From positions 992,001 through 1,056,000 of the forward strand of contig NZ_AP022577.1 of assembly GCF_010730955.1 (NCBI RefSeq): a DNA stretch of 64,000 nucleotides, written 5' to 3'. Positions 9,551-20,088 of the stretch are shown one piece after another; position 1 is the stretch's first letter, and each line of letters opens with the position of its first letter. The position numbers and the translations under genes were made by a program. This DNA comes from Mycolicibacterium aubagnense. Lineage in GTDB: Bacteria > Actinomycetota > Actinomycetes > Mycobacteriales > Mycobacteriaceae. The notes below the pieces were generated by a model, which searched no databases, was not told the origin of the DNA, and was given only the letters and a program-made list of their open reading frames with translations.

Positions 9551-9624
9551 TGGAGCGAGTGACGGGATTCGAACCCGTGTGAACGGCTTTGCAGGCCGGT
9601 GCCTAGCCACTCAGCCACACCCGC
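9551..9624 (-). tRNA. tRNA-Cys (GCA)
   Basis: A 74-nt cloverleaf including an encoded CCA end (9551-9553). The 7-bp acceptor stem GCGGGTG/CACTCGC contains one G-T pair; the T-loop is GTTCGAATC-like, the D-arm carries GGCTGAGTGG and the anticodon GCA is at 9590-9592. The discriminator base is U, as is normal for tRNA-Cys. Confidence 0.97.
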
Positions 9625-9684
9625 ACTGATCATCACAGTGCCAGTCGCGCCTCCGCCCGCCCAGGGTTGTAATCGCGGTGATTG

Positions 9685-10455
9685 CTACCCCTCACAGCAG
9701 TCACCTACCGGTCTGCCCACCACGGCGCCGCCCTGCGGCCAGCCGGCCGGCGAGTCTTCCCACGGCTCCTGTCGGCCGTAAGGGGTCAGATCGAGGAATG
9801 GATAGCCCACCGCGGAGTGGTCGAGTCCGCGCGCATACGCCGAGTACGTATGGAACACCTCGTCGCCGCGGCGCAGGAAAACGCTGGCGCCGGGCCAGTC
9901 TCCGCGCAGGTCGTCGTCGGTCCAGCCGTCGGCGTGCAGCTCGTCGAGCGACGTGTAGTTGTAATCGATGGGCGCCCGTGCCGGGTCGAGCGTCACGTGG
10001 AAGTCGTAAGTGAAATCCCCGTCACGCGACGAGTACCACGGAAACGTCCAGCCGTGCTGGTCGCGGTACCGGGCGATGCTCTCGTACGGCGCGCGAGAGA
10101 CGCACGCGAACGTGACATTCTTGCCGTGCAACAGCTTTCGATCACCTTCGGTGAACGTCAGGTCCGCCGCGGCGGTGCAGCTCGGACAGCCGGCATCGAT
10201 CGCGTCGACCCACATGAAGTGGTGGATGTAGAGCTGGCTGCGGCCCTCGAACATGTCCAGCAACCTGACCGCGCCGTCGGCGCCGTCGAACACGTAGTCC
10301 TTCTCGACCTTCACCATCGGCAGCCTGCGGCGCTGGGCGTTGACCGCGTCGCGCAGATGCGTCGCCTCACGTTCCCGAGCCAATAGCTTGGTGCGAGCCC
10401 CGACCCACTCCTCTCGCGAAACGACATCGGGATAGGCAGCTGGTTGCGCAGACAT
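9685..10455 (-). CDS. DUF899 family protein, thioredoxin-like fold
   Basis: 256 residues of the DUF899 family, whose members have a thioredoxin-like core. Recognisable parts are VVSREEWVGARTKLLAREREATHLRD near the N-terminus (shown in segments: SREEW, ARTKLL), LDMFEGRSQLYIHHFMW, then DAGCPSCTAAAD, a CxxC-like Cys pair where thioredoxins have theirs, and the C-terminal LDLTPYGRQE. The biochemical role is unknown; a redox or dithiol function is only inferred. The ATG at 10455 has GAGGAG upstream at good spacing, so it is chosen over longer readings. The gene is divergent from the MgtC-like gene 87 bases away and follows no clear operon. Confidence 0.85.
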   Translation of the reverse strand: MSAQPAAYPDVVSREEWVGARTKLLAREREATHLRDAVNAQRRRLPMVKVEKDYVFDGADGAVRLLDMFEGRSQLYIHHFMWVDAIDAGCPSCTAAADLTFTEGDRKLLHGKNVTFACVSRAPYESIARYRDQHGWTFPWYSSRDGDFTYDFHVTLDPARAPIDYNYTSLDELHADGWTDDDLRGDWPGASVFLRRGDEVFHTYSAYARGLDHSAVGYPFLDLTPYGRQEPWEDSPAGWPQGGAVVGRPVGDCCEG

Positions 10456-10542
10456 GACATCACTCCTCATCGGAAATCGGCCCTCGAACAGACAGACTTC
10501 GACGGCCGCCAAAACTCATCGGAGCGCGTTAGTTTGTCCTTC

Positions 10543-11274
10543 ATGGAATGGCTGGCAGATCCCGCCTTTTTCGGTGGACCCGGGCAGGGTTCGCGACAGC
10601 TCATCGAACTGGTGGTCGCGTTCGGCCTCACCGCGCTCATCGGACTGGAACGCGAAATCCAGGGCAAGAGTGCCGGTTTGCGCACGCAGACCCTCGTCGG
10701 CACCGCTGCCGCGCTGATCATGCTGATCAGCAAGTACGGCTTCGGCGACGTCCTGACCCCGGGACTGGTGGTCGTCGACCCGTCACGCGTCGCGGCCCAG
10801 ATCGTCTCGGGCATCGGGTTTCTCGGTGCGGGCATCATCATCGTGCGCCGCGGTTCGGTGCACGGGCTGACCACCGCGGCCTCGGTGTGGGAGTCGGCAG
10901 CGATCGGCATGGCGGCCGGTGCCGGCCTGCTACTGCTCGCGTCGGTGATGACCGCGATGCACCTGCTGATCATCATCGGATTCATGCCGGTGGCCCAGCG
11001 GCTGGCCTCGCGACTGGGCGGATCGGTCCGACTGCACATCACCTATGCCGACGACCGTGGTGTCCTACGTGATGTGCTGCAGGCGTGCGGCCGGCGCGAC
11101 TGGCAGATCACCGACCTCGAGACCGACCCACCCGGGGAGCCCCTCGAAGCACCACCCGGCCACGTCGGCGTTCAGCTGACGCTCGGCGGCTCCGGAGTCA
11201 TCCGGGCCGCGTCGGTGCTGGCTCTGGTCGACGGCGTGACGGGCGTCCGCCAACTGCAGGAAGACCCCGACTAG
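10543..11274 (+). CDS. MgtC/SapB family membrane protein
   Basis: 243 residues. The N-terminal 150 residues hold about four to five membrane helices with the MgtC family marks: IGLEREIQGKSAGLRTQTLVG (segments LEREIQGK and LRTQTLVG), GIGFLGAGIIIV and GLTTAASVWESAAIGMAAG. A soluble C-terminal ACT-like part follows (DVLQACGRRDWQITDLE). In M. tuberculosis and Salmonella, MgtC supports growth at low Mg2+ and inside macrophages, partly through inhibition of the F-type ATPase. This copy may be a paralogue of the true MgtC. TAGTTT lies 7 bases before the ATG, fitting a leaderless mRNA. Confidence 0.88.
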   Translation: MEWLADPAFFGGPGQGSRQLIELVVAFGLTALIGLEREIQGKSAGLRTQTLVGTAAALIMLISKYGFGDVLTPGLVVVDPSRVAAQIVSGIGFLGAGIIIVRRGSVHGLTTAASVWESAAIGMAAGAGLLLLASVMTAMHLLIIIGFMPVAQRLASRLGGSVRLHITYADDRGVLRDVLQACGRRDWQITDLETDPPGEPLEAPPGHVGVQLTLGGSGVIRAASVLALVDGVTGVRQLQEDPD

Positions 11275-11370
11275 CACCGACCGCATCACCCCACAGCATG
11301 AGTGTGTGACCGGCACAGATCAGCCCGCGGAGCGATCCGTACCGGCGTCGTTGCGACCTACCGTCGCGCC

Positions 11371-12474
11371 ATGACCAGCCGACCACTCGTGGCCGCGGTG
11401 CCACGGATAGCCGCACTCGACGTCCTGCGCGGGTTCGCGCTGGGCGGGATTCTCGTCGTGAACATCACGGTGATGGCGAATCCTGACGGGCTCGCCTCGG
11501 GACCTGTCCGCACCGTGCTGACCGCGTTCTGCTCCGACAAGTTCTACGTCCTGTTCTCGTTTCTCTTCGGCTATTCCCTCACTTTGCAATTTCGTTCAGC
11601 CGAACGTGACGGCGCCGACGTCCGCCTACGCACGATGCGCCGATGCGCGGCGTTGATGACGATCGGCCTGCTGCACGTCGCGTTCCTTTTCAGCGACGAC
11701 GTGCTGTTTGGCTACGGGCTATTGGGCTTGATTCTGTTGGCGATGAACAGGATTCAGCCGAAGACCGCGCTCCGCTGCGCTGCGGGGCTGTACGGCACCT
11801 TTGTCGTCGCGGTGACCGTCCTTGGCATGAACGCGCCGACAACGGTCATGAGCGACGATGGCGCGATGGCTGCCCTGCGAGCGGGGTGGCTCACCGCGGC
11901 GTCATACCGATGGGAGACGTTCTTCGAACGGTTCGACCTGTTCCTGGTCTTCGGACTCCTGAACGTGCTGCCGTTGTTCCTAATCGGTTTCGCCGCCGGT
12001 AAGACGCGGCTGCTCGAAACGCCGGACCGGTATCTGCCCCTACTTCCGAAGGTGCAATGGATCGGATTCGGTATCGCGGCCCCGTTCTCACTGCTGACGG
12101 CGACCCTGGACAACCCGTCGTTGGCCGGGGTGACCGCCCTCCTCAATCTGCCTCTGGCCGCGGCATATGCAGCGACCATCCTGCGGCTGGCGCAGCACCG
12201 ACCGCGGCTGGCACAGACTCTCGGAACCGCTGGAAAATTCGCCGCGACGAACTACATCGGGCAATCGGTCATCACGTCGGTGATCTTCACCGGCAACGGA
12301 TTCGCGCTCGTCGGGAGATTGCCTGACTGGCTGGTCGTCCTGATCGCGGTGGCCATCTACCTGATGCAGCTCGGCGCCAGTCAGCTGTGGGCGCGCCGTC
12401 ACCGTTACGGGCCGATCGAGTGGGTGCTCCGCCGAGCCACGTACGGTCCTCGGCGCAGGTGGCCCGCGCGCTGA
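11371..12474 (+). CDS. DUF418 (YeiB-like) integral membrane protein
   Basis: 367 residues with about nine hydrophobic segments. The start RIAALDVLRGFALGGILVVN is the signature of the DUF418/YeiB family (related to acyltransferase-like heparan-alpha-glucosaminide N-acetyltransferase folds), and the C-terminal LGASQLWARRHRYGPIEWVLR is equally typical of the DUF418 domain. Function unknown, perhaps transmembrane acyl transfer. ATG 11371 is supported by TACCGT 6 bases upstream. The next gene in the same direction, a sensor kinase, starts 65 bases later with its own -10 box, so it may be separately transcribed. Confidence 0.85.
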   Translation: MTSRPLVAAVPRIAALDVLRGFALGGILVVNITVMANPDGLASGPVRTVLTAFCSDKFYVLFSFLFGYSLTLQFRSAERDGADVRLRTMRRCAALMTIGLLHVAFLFSDDVLFGYGLLGLILLAMNRIQPKTALRCAAGLYGTFVVAVTVLGMNAPTTVMSDDGAMAALRAGWLTAASYRWETFFERFDLFLVFGLLNVLPLFLIGFAAGKTRLLETPDRYLPLLPKVQWIGFGIAAPFSLLTATLDNPSLAGVTALLNLPLAAAYAATILRLAQHRPRLAQTLGTAGKFAATNYIGQSVITSVIFTGNGFALVGRLPDWLVVLIAVAIYLMQLGASQLWARRHRYGPIEWVLRRATYGPRRRWPAR

Positions 12475-12539
12475 CGGTCGGGGTATTTCACCCCGGAGGA
12501 TGAGGACAATGCCGCCATCACTTTCATAGAGTCCTAGAT

Positions 12540-13706
12540 GTGAGCACCATGACGCGATCACGTCTCGATCGAACTCTGAGCGTGGTCAGCTACGCGGTGT
12601 CGCTGTTTCTATTCGTGATGGCCTGGGCGACGGTCGACGCAACGTACGCGGTGCCGTCTGGCGCCCGTACCGTCATCGCCGCGGTCACCGCTCTTCCACT
12701 GGTGGCTATCCGACTGACTCCATTGCTCGGATGGGCGATATCGGCTACCGGTGCACTCGTCCTCCCGCTCGTCTGCCCGCCGGTCGACGGCACCTTCCCG
12801 TGGCAGATGGTTCACGTGGCGGTTTTGATGACGCTGTTGTTCGCCGTCATCGTGCGGTGCTCGCTTGCTGCGGCCGTAGTCGCAGGGCTGTCGACAGGCG
12901 TAGCCCTGCTGGCGGCCTCCCCCGGCCAGACCGGTGCCGGATTCGCGATCGGCATGACCGCAGTAGCCCTCATCGGGCTACTGGTGCGTGAGCTCGTCGG
13001 CTCACGGCAGCAGCTCGCCAGCCAGCGCGGGATCACCGAGGTGGAACGGACACGCCGGTTGGTTCTGGAGGAGCGCGCACGGATCGCCCGCGATCTACAC
13101 GACGTGATCGCACACCACATGTCGATCGTCGTGGTGCAGGCCCAGAGCGCTTCCTACCGGCTCACCTCGGTGACCGAGGAAACCAAGGCGGAGTTCGACG
13201 CGATCGGGGCCAACGTCCGCGCCAGTCTCAACGAGGTACGGACCGTACTCGGTGTGTTGCGCTGCGACGACGAGTTGGTCGAACTGGGTCCGCAGCCCGG
13301 CATCGCGGGTGTCCGAGAGTTGATCGAGAACAGTCGGCGTGCCGGAGTTGACCTGTCCCTCAGTATTTTTGGCGATCCGCCGGCTGTCTCGGAGATGGCC
13401 GGCGTGGTCCTGTACCGAATCGTGCAGGAGTCGCTCGCCAACGCGGTTCGGCACAGTCCGGGCGCGCCCGTGACGGTGACCATGGAGCACGGGACCGACG
13501 CCACGACGGTCATCGTGCGCAATGGACCGGCCGCGGTGCCGGAATCAGCCGGAACGACATCGAGCGGGAGCGGTATCGCCGGCATGCGGGAGCGGGTGGC
13601 GTCGATCGGCGGCACGCTTGACGCACGACGTCTGGCCGACGGCGGATTCGCGGTGCGCGCTCGCATTCCTGCAAGCCTGCCGGTGACGTCGGGGCCACGT
13701 CCGTGA
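12540..13706 (+). CDS. Two-component sensor histidine kinase, NarL/DesK type
   Basis: 388 residues. The N-terminal 155 residues contain five to six membrane helices with little between them, so the stimulus is probably sensed in or at the membrane. The HisKA_3 region has ARDLHDVIAHHMS with the phosphorylated His at about 187. The ATPase part shows LANAVRHSPG (N box) and the glycine-rich GSGIAGMRERV. GTG at 12540 is supported by TAGAGT 7 bases before it; ATG at 12549 is the alternative. The reading frame ends by overlapping the response-regulator start (GTGA), so the pair is translationally coupled. The signal and regulon are unknown. Confidence 0.92.
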   Translation: MSTMTRSRLDRTLSVVSYAVSLFLFVMAWATVDATYAVPSGARTVIAAVTALPLVAIRLTPLLGWAISATGALVLPLVCPPVDGTFPWQMVHVAVLMTLLFAVIVRCSLAAAVVAGLSTGVALLAASPGQTGAGFAIGMTAVALIGLLVRELVGSRQQLASQRGITEVERTRRLVLEERARIARDLHDVIAHHMSIVVVQAQSASYRLTSVTEETKAEFDAIGANVRASLNEVRTVLGVLRCDDELVELGPQPGIAGVRELIENSRRAGVDLSLSIFGDPPAVSEMAGVVLYRIVQESLANAVRHSPGAPVTVTMEHGTDATTVIVRNGPAAVPESAGTTSSGSGIAGMRERVASIGGTLDARRLADGGFAVRARIPASLPVTSGPRP

Positions 13707-14380
13707 CCGGACCGATCACCCTCTTCATCGCCGACGATCAAGCCATGGTTCGTCAGGGATTTGGCGCCCTTCTGGCCGCGCAATCCGACCTGACAGTCGT
13801 CGGCGACGCACCGAACGGCCGCGTCGCGGTCTCGGAAGTCAGGCGTCTGCAACCCGATGTGGTCTTGATGGATGTCCGTATGCCGGAGATGAACGGGCTG
13901 GACGCCGCTCGCGAAATCCTGTCAGCGGCAATGCCGACTCCGGTACGGGTTCTGATGCTGACCACGTTCGATATCGACGAGTACGTGTACGACGCGCTCA
14001 GCGCCGGCGCCAGTGGATTCCTGTTGAAGGACGCGCCGGCCGACGACCTGATCCGCGCGGTCCGGGTCGTGGCGGCAGGCGATGCGTTGCTCGCGCCGAG
14101 TGTCACCCGTCGGCTCATCGCCGACATCGTCCAGCGCCGCTCCACGCCACGGCCCTGGGGACGCGAACTCGCCACGCTGACGCCCCGTGAACGAGAAGTG
14201 CTCGAGTTGATAGCGCAGGGCCTGTCGAACATCGAGATCGCGGACAGGCTGTTCGTCACCGAATACACGGTGAAGACGCACGTAGGCAACATCTTCGCGA
14301 AACTCTCCCTGCGCGATCGCGCCCAGGCGGTGGTCGTCGCCTACGAGTCGGGTCTGGTCAATCCGCGGTCGCCCGGCTGA
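13703..14380 (+). CDS. LuxR/NarL-type response regulator
   Basis: 225 residues: a receiver domain with the acidic pair DD at 11-12, phospho-acceptor Asp57 (VVLMDVRMP) and Lys in FLLKDAPADD, and a C-terminal LuxR helix-turn-helix (LTPREREVLELIAQG, then NIEIADRLFVTEYTVKTH in pieces). It starts at GTG inside the stop region of the cognate kinase (4-base overlap). The 3' end overlaps that of the convergent esterase gene by 23 bases. Targets cannot be read from the sequence. Confidence 0.93.
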   Translation: MTGPITLFIADDQAMVRQGFGALLAAQSDLTVVGDAPNGRVAVSEVRRLQPDVVLMDVRMPEMNGLDAAREILSAAMPTPVRVLMLTTFDIDEYVYDALSAGASGFLLKDAPADDLIRAVRVVAAGDALLAPSVTRRLIADIVQRRSTPRPWGRELATLTPREREVLELIAQGLSNIEIADRLFVTEYTVKTHVGNIFAKLSLRDRAQAVVVAYESGLVNPRSPG

Positions 14381-15260
14381 CGTGTCCGGCGATCATGTCG
14401 TACACGCCGCGCGTGACGGTCGTTGCGTTGCTCATGATGTTGTAGCCGTGGTCGACACCGGGCACCTCGTAGTACTGCGCCAAAGCACCGACGGCGTCCA
14501 GCTTCTGGGCATATCGCCACGCCTCATCCCGCAGCCGGTCGTACTCCGCGGTGACGATCAGCGCGGGAGCGATCCCGTCGATGCCGTCGGCGTTGTCACC
14601 CCATGCCGGCGACGCCAGCCGGTGACCGCGCTGCGCGGGGGCCGGGATGTACGCGGTGTCGAACACCTCGCTCATCCACGGCCGCATCACGGCCTTGTCC
14701 CCCAGCGGAGAATGTTTGTCCTTGCTGGCCGTCACCAAATCCAGTGGCGCATAGTGCAACATCTGCAACTTGAGGTCAGGTCCGCCCTCATCCAACGCCA
14801 GCCGTGCCGCGGCAGCCGACAGGCTGCCGCCGGCGCTCTGCCCGCCGACACAGAGCTTGCTGCCGTCCCAGTCCCGTTCGGCAGCCGATGCCCAGACGAG
14901 AACGTCGTACACCTGCTCGACGGGGTCAGGGAACCGGTGTCCCGGAGCCAGCACGTAATCGGTGTTCACCACAACAACATTCGCGTGCGCGGCAAGAAAA
15001 CGGCACCAGGGATCGTCCTGTTCCCGGTGGCCGACAACGAAACCACCACCATGCACGTTCACGTATACCCCCGCACAACCACTGGGCTGCGGCCAGTACA
15101 CCGTCGCCGCCGTATCGCCGTGCCGGGTCGGAATCACCACCGACGTTGTGGTGCCACCTATTTCAGAAAATCGAACGCCCGGCTTCGGCGCAGGATTGAT
15201 GGTGGACGAGAACAGACGCGCGACAGCATCGGCGACGACGGGCCTGGCGAGGATTGACAC
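14358..15260 (-). CDS. Alpha/beta hydrolase, hormone-sensitive-lipase family esterase
   Basis: 300 residues of the HSL (family IV) esterase group. The oxyanion motif is NVHGGGFVVG, the nucleophile elbow GGQSAGG, and the acid and base residues lie in the C-terminal VTAEYDRLRDE and GVDHGYN segments. Such enzymes hydrolyse short acyl esters; mycobacterial Lip proteins belong here. There is no signal peptide, so it is probably cytoplasmic. GTG 15260 is supported by TACAGT 7 bases before it on the minus strand. The 3' end overlaps the convergent response-regulator gene. Confidence 0.9.
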   Translation of the reverse strand: MSILARPVVADAVARLFSSTINPAPKPGVRFSEIGGTTTSVVIPTRHGDTAATVYWPQPSGCAGVYVNVHGGGFVVGHREQDDPWCRFLAAHANVVVVNTDYVLAPGHRFPDPVEQVYDVLVWASAAERDWDGSKLCVGGQSAGGSLSAAAARLALDEGGPDLKLQMLHYAPLDLVTASKDKHSPLGDKAVMRPWMSEVFDTAYIPAPAQRGHRLASPAWGDNADGIDGIAPALIVTAEYDRLRDEAWRYAQKLDAVGALAQYYEVPGVDHGYNIMSNATTVTRGVYDMIAGHVSRATAD

Positions 15261-15304
15261 GAAGCCGACTGTACCGACGCCGGTTCCGAAGTCGGGGAAC
15301 CCGA

Positions 15305-16705
15305 CTAGCCCACGCCCCTACTCGCCCGGTACGACGCCACACAACCCAGCGCGGCAAGCCCGGCGAAGACCGCGAACAACCAACTGGCGCCGACAGCATC
15401 GGACCGATCGACGGTGTTGACGACGATGCCGGCCAGCCCGGCGCCGAAGGCTCCGCAGATCAGCTGAACGGTGCTGATCGCGGCCGCGGCGACGGTGCCC
15501 TGCGCGGGATCGTCGACCCGGCCCATCGCCCACACCGACAAGTGCGGCCATGCCATGCCGACGCCGACGCCGGTCACCAAAAGCGAGAACGCCCAAACGG
15601 CCACGACAGTCGCCGAGGCGTCGTCGACCTGGCTGACTGCCGCCGTACCCAACCCGATCGCCATCACCAGAGGCGCCACCGCCACGATGCGCACCACTCG
15701 GGCGAGCGAGGTAACCGAGGCACTGACGATCTCACTGACCGTCCAGCCCACACTCAGCGCGACGGCGAGGAAGCCTGCCGTCAACGGGACCAGGCCCGCC
15801 AGGCGCTGCCCGTACAGCGGCACGTACATGTCGGCCATCGTGGCCGCCATCAACACACCCAACGTCACGTAGATCCACTTGAACGGACCCGGCCCATAGG
15901 CGGTCTTCGGCAGCACGCTCACCGGCGTCCGCCCATCCACCACGATGAACAGGCCGACCAGCGCCACGCCCGCGGCCAACAGCACCACCATGAGCGGCAC
16001 GCTGCGCTGGATGCCCGCCACGCTGATGGCCATTGCTGCGGACCCGAGAATCACCAACGACCACACCGGAATCCGCAACGGCTCACGTTCGTGGTCTGCG
16101 GACCTGCCCGGCAGGCTCAACGGCACCAGAATCATCACCGCCACGGTGAGGATGGCCAGCGCCCCGAACGCCCAGCGCCACACGCCCAATTGCGCGAACA
16201 AGCCCCCGGACGACGGGCCGAGCAACGTCCCGACGCCCCACATCGCCGACACCAGGGCCGACGCCTTGGGCCAAAGAGATTGCGGCAGAGCCGTATTGAT
16301 CACCGCATAGCCCAGCCCGGCCAGCGTGCCGCCCGCGGCACCCTGCACCACGCGCCCGGCGAGCATCAGTTCCATGGTCGGCGCCAGGGCACATACGACG
16401 CTGCCGAGCGCGAAGACAGTGAACCCCAACAGATATGCCAGCCGTGGACCGAAACGGGCCACCATGGCGCTGACCGTCGTCGCCGCCATCACCGAGGCGA
16501 CCAGGTACACCGTGGTGACCCACGCGTAGAGCCGTCCGCCGCCGATGTCGTTGACGGCGCTGGGCAGCAGACTGATGGTCAGGAATTCATTGGTCGCGTA
16601 CAGCGCAACGCCGCCGGCCAATACCGTCGACGCGCCCAAATACCTGGGACCGAGCAGTTCCCGCCAGCTGCCGACGGTCACGGTTTCAGCGCGCATCTCA
16701 GTCAC
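15305..16705 (-). CDS. MFS efflux transporter (Rv1634-like)
   Basis: 466 residues with 12-14 predicted membrane helices. Major facilitator marks include MVARFGPRLAY after helix 2, LMLAGRVVQGAAGGTLAGLGYAV around helices 4-5 (motif C-like GLGYAV), and LGPSSGGLFAQLGVWRWAF. The position next to uvrB matches Rv1634 of M. tuberculosis, annotated as a drug efflux protein. GTG 16705 lies 7 bases after TAGCGT. The promoter has a 19-bp spacer filled by a palindrome, which suggests control by a MerR-type activator that would respond to a pump substrate. No MerR gene lies nearby. Confidence 0.92.
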   Translation of the reverse strand: MTEMRAETVTVGSWRELLGPRYLGASTVLAGGVALYATNEFLTISLLPSAVNDIGGGRLYAWVTTVYLVASVMAATTVSAMVARFGPRLAYLLGFTVFALGSVVCALAPTMELMLAGRVVQGAAGGTLAGLGYAVINTALPQSLWPKASALVSAMWGVGTLLGPSSGGLFAQLGVWRWAFGALAILTVAVMILVPLSLPGRSADHEREPLRIPVWSLVILGSAAMAISVAGIQRSVPLMVVLLAAGVALVGLFIVVDGRTPVSVLPKTAYGPGPFKWIYVTLGVLMAATMADMYVPLYGQRLAGLVPLTAGFLAVALSVGWTVSEIVSASVTSLARVVRIVAVAPLVMAIGLGTAAVSQVDDASATVVAVWAFSLLVTGVGVGMAWPHLSVWAMGRVDDPAQGTVAAAAISTVQLICGAFGAGLAGIVVNTVDRSDAVGASWLFAVFAGLAALGCVASYRASRGVG

Positions 16706-16712
16706 GTCCGCG

Positions 16713-16743
16713 ACGCTAGGGCCTCAACCACGGTTGAGATCAA
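16713..16743 (-). promoter_or_regulatory. MerR-type promoter with operator in a 19-bp spacer
   Basis: On the minus strand TTGATC (-35, 16738-16743) is separated by 19 bases from TAGCGT (-10, 16713-16718), two bases longer than normal. The spacer holds CTCAACCGTGGTTGAG, a palindrome centred between the two boxes. Long spacers with a central palindrome of the CCTCAA...TTGAGG kind are the hallmark of promoters switched on by MerR-family activators such as SoxR. It drives the MFS gene. Confidence 0.7.
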
Positions 16744-16750
16744 GGAGCGC

Positions 16751-18919
<2,169 letters not shown>

Positions 18920-18926
18920 GGGTACC

Positions 18927-18949
18927 AGGGTAGAGGCGGGCACCGACAG
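18927..18949 (-). promoter_or_regulatory. PafBC (RecA-NDp) type DNA-damage promoter of uvrB
   Basis: Minus strand: CTGTCGGTG, exactly 8 bases, TACCCT. This is the RecA-NDp consensus TTGTCRGTG-N8-TANNNT with one mismatch in the first base. The -10 ends 7 bases before the uvrB ATG, so the mRNA is probably leaderless. Confidence 0.82.
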
Positions 18950-19053
18950 GCGCTGCCGGCTGCGCGTCGGGCGCGTACGCTGACGCCATCCACGCACCCA
19001 AGCACGAGACGTTCAACCTGGCCGACCGCACGAACACCGATCCGAAGGGCATC

Positions 19054-19497
19054 GTGCGCGCCGTCGACATGTATCGAGTCGAGCCGTGGGGCCTCTACAT
19101 GGCACGCCCAACCCCCGGCCGCCCGCAGTTCCACTACCTCGAGTCGTGGCTGCTGCCCACCATCGGACTACGCGCCAGCATCTTCCATTTCAATCCGGGA
19201 CATGAACGCGAACAGGACTTCTATCTCGATGTCGGCCGGTTCACCGCGGACGAACAGGTGTGGACGTCGGAGGACCATTACCTGGACCTGGTCGTGCGGT
19301 CGGGCGTGGGCGTCGAGCTGGAGGACGTCGACGAACTACTGGATGCGGTACGTCACCACCTACTCAGCACCGATGACGGCGAACGCGCGATCACGACAGC
19401 GACCACCGCGATCGACGGCCTGGCCCAGAACAAATACCAGCTGGGAGATTGGCTAGCCAGTCTCGGTATGTCACTGACCTGGCGCGACCTCAACTAG
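19054..19497 (+). CDS. DUF402 domain protein (Rv1632c-like)
   Basis: From the first canonical start codon (GTG 19054) the product is 147 residues; DUF402 marks are EPWGLYMARPTPGRPQFHY, WLLP and the FHFNPG segment. The frame stays open to 18937 and the translation between 18988 and 19054 ([13 protein letters not shown], then RTNTDPKG) looks like conserved protein, but contains no ATG, GTG or TTG. A TACGCT box sits 6 bases before the ATC codon at 18988. The true start may therefore be non-canonical or lost. DUF402 proteins include nucleoside phosphatases and RNA-associated proteins; the role here is unknown. It is divergent from uvrB. Confidence 0.75.
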   Translation: MRAVDMYRVEPWGLYMARPTPGRPQFHYLESWLLPTIGLRASIFHFNPGHEREQDFYLDVGRFTADEQVWTSEDHYLDLVVRSGVGVELEDVDELLDAVRHHLLSTDDGERAITTATTAIDGLAQNKYQLGDWLASLGMSLTWRDLN

Positions 19498-19533
19498 GCG
19501 CACACCGCCGGTCGCGCGGTAATGTCAACAACC

Positions 19534-20088
19534 ATGACATCGATCACGCGCGGAGGCATAGCCGCGGCATCGCTGGCGTACGCCATCGCAGTGGCCACGA
19601 GCACCTCGACAGCGGTGGCGGACCCCACACCACCCGCGCCGCCCACACCGCCGGCAGTCCCGGCCGCAGACACCGCGCCGCCCAGCGCGGGGCCGCACAA
19701 CATCACCTACCGGGCCCGCGTCGACGGGGTGTCCCGCGGCACGCTCGTCACCTACCGACTCACCGACAACCAGCTCAACTCCGCGACGCCGAGCTTGCTC
19801 CCCGGCGAGATGTTCGAAGCCTCGGCCGTCCTCAACAACGCGGCGAACGCCGGCATGCAGGTGTCGATCCAGTGGCCGTACTCAGCGAGCCTGCACTGCG
19901 AGATTCTCGTCGACGACGAAATCGTCGCCCAGGCCGACCAGTTCGTCGCCCCGCGCCTGACGCCGCAGCACCAGGACCCCGGGTACGGGGTGCTCAGCTG
20001 CGGTTCGGTGACCGACTTCGATCCGAGCCAGCAGTACAGCGCCGAGCTGCCGGGCACGCCCGCAACACCGGCCGCCTCAGCTCACTAA
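19534..20088 (+). CDS. Secreted protein of unknown function
   Basis: 184 residues. The N-terminal 30 form a Sec signal peptide (MTSITRGGIA, a hydrophobic core, then STAVADP with an AxA cleavage site), followed by a Pro/Ala-rich stretch (PTPPAPPTPP) and a folded domain of about 130 residues with two Cys (SLHCEIL and GVLSCGS), probably disulfide-linked. I do not recognise the family; the pattern of beta-strands is like small mycobacterial exported proteins. ATG 19534 is preferred to ATG 19522 because the latter lies within the TAATGT box (19520-19525). Confidence 0.65.
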   Translation: MTSITRGGIAAASLAYAIAVATSTSTAVADPTPPAPPTPPAVPAADTAPPSAGPHNITYRARVDGVSRGTLVTYRLTDNQLNSATPSLLPGEMFEASAVLNNAANAGMQVSIQWPYSASLHCEILVDDEIVAQADQFVAPRLTPQHQDPGYGVLSCGSVTDFDPSQQYSAELPGTPATPAASAH

